DNA from: Oscillospiraceae bacterium
GTDB taxonomy: Bacteria; Bacillota; Clostridia; Oscillospirales; Acutalibacteraceae
Direction: 5' to 3'
Assembly (NCBI GenBank): GCA_003499325.1
Contig: DNIP01000076.1
Coordinates: 1 to 8,998, forward strand
DNA: 8,998 nucleotides
Below the pieces are notes generated by a model. That model worked only from the letters and a program-made list of their open reading frames with translations. It searched no databases and was not told where the DNA came from. The stretch's first letter is position 1. Every line of letters starts with the position of its first letter. A program made the position numbers and the translations under genes. Positions 7,840 through 8,998 of the stretch are shown in pieces.

Positions 7840-7884
7840 AGACAAAGGCGTTTTGAACCTGTGCGGTTTGAAACGCCTTTGTCT
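7840..7884 (+). promoter_or_regulatory. Long leader hairpin in the glnN 5' untranslated region
   Basis: Bases 7840-7859 (AGACAAAGGCGTTTTGAACC) pair with 7865-7884 over 20 consecutive pairs, of which only two are T-G wobbles (7854-7870 and 7855-7869), around the loop TGTGC. It begins about 5 bases after the expected start site and ends 15 bases before the AGGAG ribosome binding site at 7899-7903. The following ATTTCTTTA is T-rich but interrupted, so it would be a weak terminator. Possible roles are attenuation, a regulator-binding RNA, or 5'-end stabilisation. The 5' arm shares ACAAAGGCGTTT with the leftward transcript. I could not match it to the glutamine riboswitch, T-box, or paired hexaloop ANTAR targets. 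Confidence 0.75.
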
Positions 7885-7911
7885 ATTTCTTTATGAAAAG
7901 GAGAAGGTATT

Positions 7912-8998
7912 ATGGCAAACGTAGCAGAATATTTCGGAAGTCTGGTATTTGACGACAAGACGATGAAAGAGCGGCTGGATCCCAAGATCTACAAGCAGCT
8001 CCGTAAAACGATCGACGACGGCGAGCAGCTGAATATTCAGGTAGCGAACGCCGTAGCCGCGGCATTAAAGGAATGGGCGGTCGAGAAGGGAGCGACTCAT
8101 TACACCCACTGGTTCCAGCCGCTGACCGGTATCACCGCCGAGAAGCATGACAGCTTCATCACCCCCTCTCCCGACGGCAGAGTGATCATGGAATTCTCCG
8201 GCAAGGAGCTGATCAAGGGCGAGCCCGACGCGTCCTCGTTCCCCTCGGGCGGTCTGCGCGCGACCTTTGAAGCAAGAGGCTATACCGCGTGGGACCCTAC
8301 CTCCTATGCTTTTATCAAGGGCAAGACCCTTTGTATTCCCACTGCGTTCGCATCCTACAGCGCCGACGCGCTGGATAAAAAGACCCCGCTATTGCGTTCC
8401 ATGCAGGCGTTGAATATCCAGGCGATGCGCGTCTTAAAGCTCTTCGGCAACGAGGACGTCAAGCGCGTCCTTACCTCTGTCGGACCCGAGCAGGAATATT
8501 TCCTTGTACCCAAGGAGCTGTACGCAAAGCGCAAGGATCTGATCTATACAGGCCGCACCCTCTTCGGTGCGCGTCCCCCCAAGGGGCAGGAGCTCGACGA
8601 TCACTACTTCGGCACCATCAAGCCGCGCGTCCTCGCATATATGGAGGATCTCAACGACGAGCTGTGGAAGCTCGGCATCCTCGCGAAAACCCAGCATAAC
8701 GAGGTCGCTCCGGCACAGCATGAGCTGGCTCCCATCTACACGACGACCAATGTCGCGACCGATCATAACCAGCTGACCATGGAGATCATGCAAAAGGTCG
8801 CAGAGCGGCACGGTCTGGTATGTTTGCTGCACGAAAAGCCCTTCAAGGGTGTGAACGGCTCGGGCAAGCATAACAACTGGTCAATTGGCACGGATACAGG
8901 AGTCAACCTGCTCACTCCCGGTGAAACGCCGTTTGAGAACGTGCAGTTCCTGCTATTCCTCGTGGCGGTCATTAAGGCGGTCGACGAGTATCAGGATC
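7912..8998 (+). CDS. glnN: Glutamine synthetase type III, N-terminal half (cut by the window edge)
   Basis: Glutamine synthetase makes glutamine from glutamate, ammonia and ATP in the cytoplasm. The visible 362 residues match the large type III enzyme (GlnN, about 700 residues in the family) rather than the 450-residue type I: the start [15 protein letters not shown], the long insertions, THWFQPLTG, the metal-ligand region VGPEQEYFL (190-198), [25 protein letters not shown] (260-271) and [16 protein letters not shown] (309-324) are typical of that class. About half the protein, including the C-terminal catalytic residues and type III extension, lies beyond the window. The ATG at 7912 follows AGGAG at 7899-7903 with an 8-base gap. 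Transcription should come from the consensus promoter at 7800-7828 through a hairpin leader. It stands divergently from gltBD, its partner in the GS-GOGAT cycle. Type III enzymes are known from Bacteroidetes, cyanobacteria and Clostridia. Confidence 0.96.
   Translation, partial: MANVAEYFGSLVFDDKTMKERLDPKIYKQLRKTIDDGEQLNIQVANAVAAALKEWAVEKGATHYTHWFQPLTGITAEKHDSFITPSPDGRVIMEFSGKELIKGEPDASSFPSGGLRATFEARGYTAWDPTSYAFIKGKTLCIPTAFASYSADALDKKTPLLRSMQALNIQAMRVLKLFGNEDVKRVLTSVGPEQEYFLVPKELYAKRKDLIYTGRTLFGARPPKGQELDDHYFGTIKPRVLAYMEDLNDELWKLGILAKTQHNEVAPAQHELAPIYTTTNVATDHNQLTMEIMQKVAERHGLVCLLHEKPFKGVNGSGKHNNWSIGTDTGVNLLTPGETPFENVQFLLFLVAVIKAVDEYQD

Noticed and set aside
7660..7884. ANTAR-type antiterminator target or glutamine riboswitch
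   Set aside because: ANTAR targets need paired hairpins with six-base loops bearing conserved A and G; the loops here are CTCG and TGTGC. I also saw no glutamine-riboswitch core or T-box sequence.
7788..7985. 65-codon leftward open frame over the glnN start
   Set aside because: It overlaps the glnN promoter, leader hairpin and first codons in antisense, with no initiation signals.

Overview
The window looks like chromosome from a Gram-positive anaerobe of the Clostridia, most plausibly a Ruminococcus/Oscillospiraceae-type gut bacterium. The reasons are strong Shine-Dalgarno sites in front of every gene, two textbook sigma-A promoters (TTGACA-17-TATAAT), a type III glutamine synthetase, moderately GC-rich coding sequence with AT-rich promoters, and a palindromic intergenic repeat of a style I associate with that family. 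The taxonomy is an inference; no rRNA or other marker is present.

Layout. Bases 1-7165 are a leftward gene block read in the order gltB, gltD, pyrG. These encode the large and small subunits of NADPH-dependent glutamate synthase (GOGAT) and the N-terminal two thirds of CTP synthase, which is cut by the left window edge. gltB and gltD are tightly coupled: the gltB stop codon lies inside the gltD ribosome binding site. gltD and pyrG are separated by 71 bp that carry a double-hairpin repeat. Bases 7166-7911 are a 746-bp intergenic region. Bases 7912-8998 hold the first 362 codons of a type III glutamine synthetase (glnN) reading rightward and cut by the right edge.

Functional logic. Glutamine synthetase fixes ammonia into glutamine, GOGAT turns glutamine plus 2-oxoglutarate into two glutamates, and CTP synthase is a glutamine consumer. 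The window is therefore a nitrogen-assimilation locus with the GS and GOGAT arms transcribed divergently.

The most interesting part is the intergenic region. Two perfect consensus promoters face away from each other, with their -35 boxes 54 bp apart. Each is followed, a few bases after its expected start site, by a strong RNA hairpin whose 5' arm contains the same 12-mer, ACAAAGGCGTTT. On the gltB side the hairpin ends in six Ts and is a convincing intrinsic terminator; on the glnN side it is a 20-bp stem just ahead of the ribosome binding site. This suggests a paired leader-RNA control system (attenuation, or a short RNA able to pair with the glnN leader) that I cannot assign to a known riboswitch class. 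Between the leftward terminator and gltB lie a decayed, frameshifted reading frame of unknown family and a second terminator-like hairpin, so gltB has no obvious promoter of its own close by.
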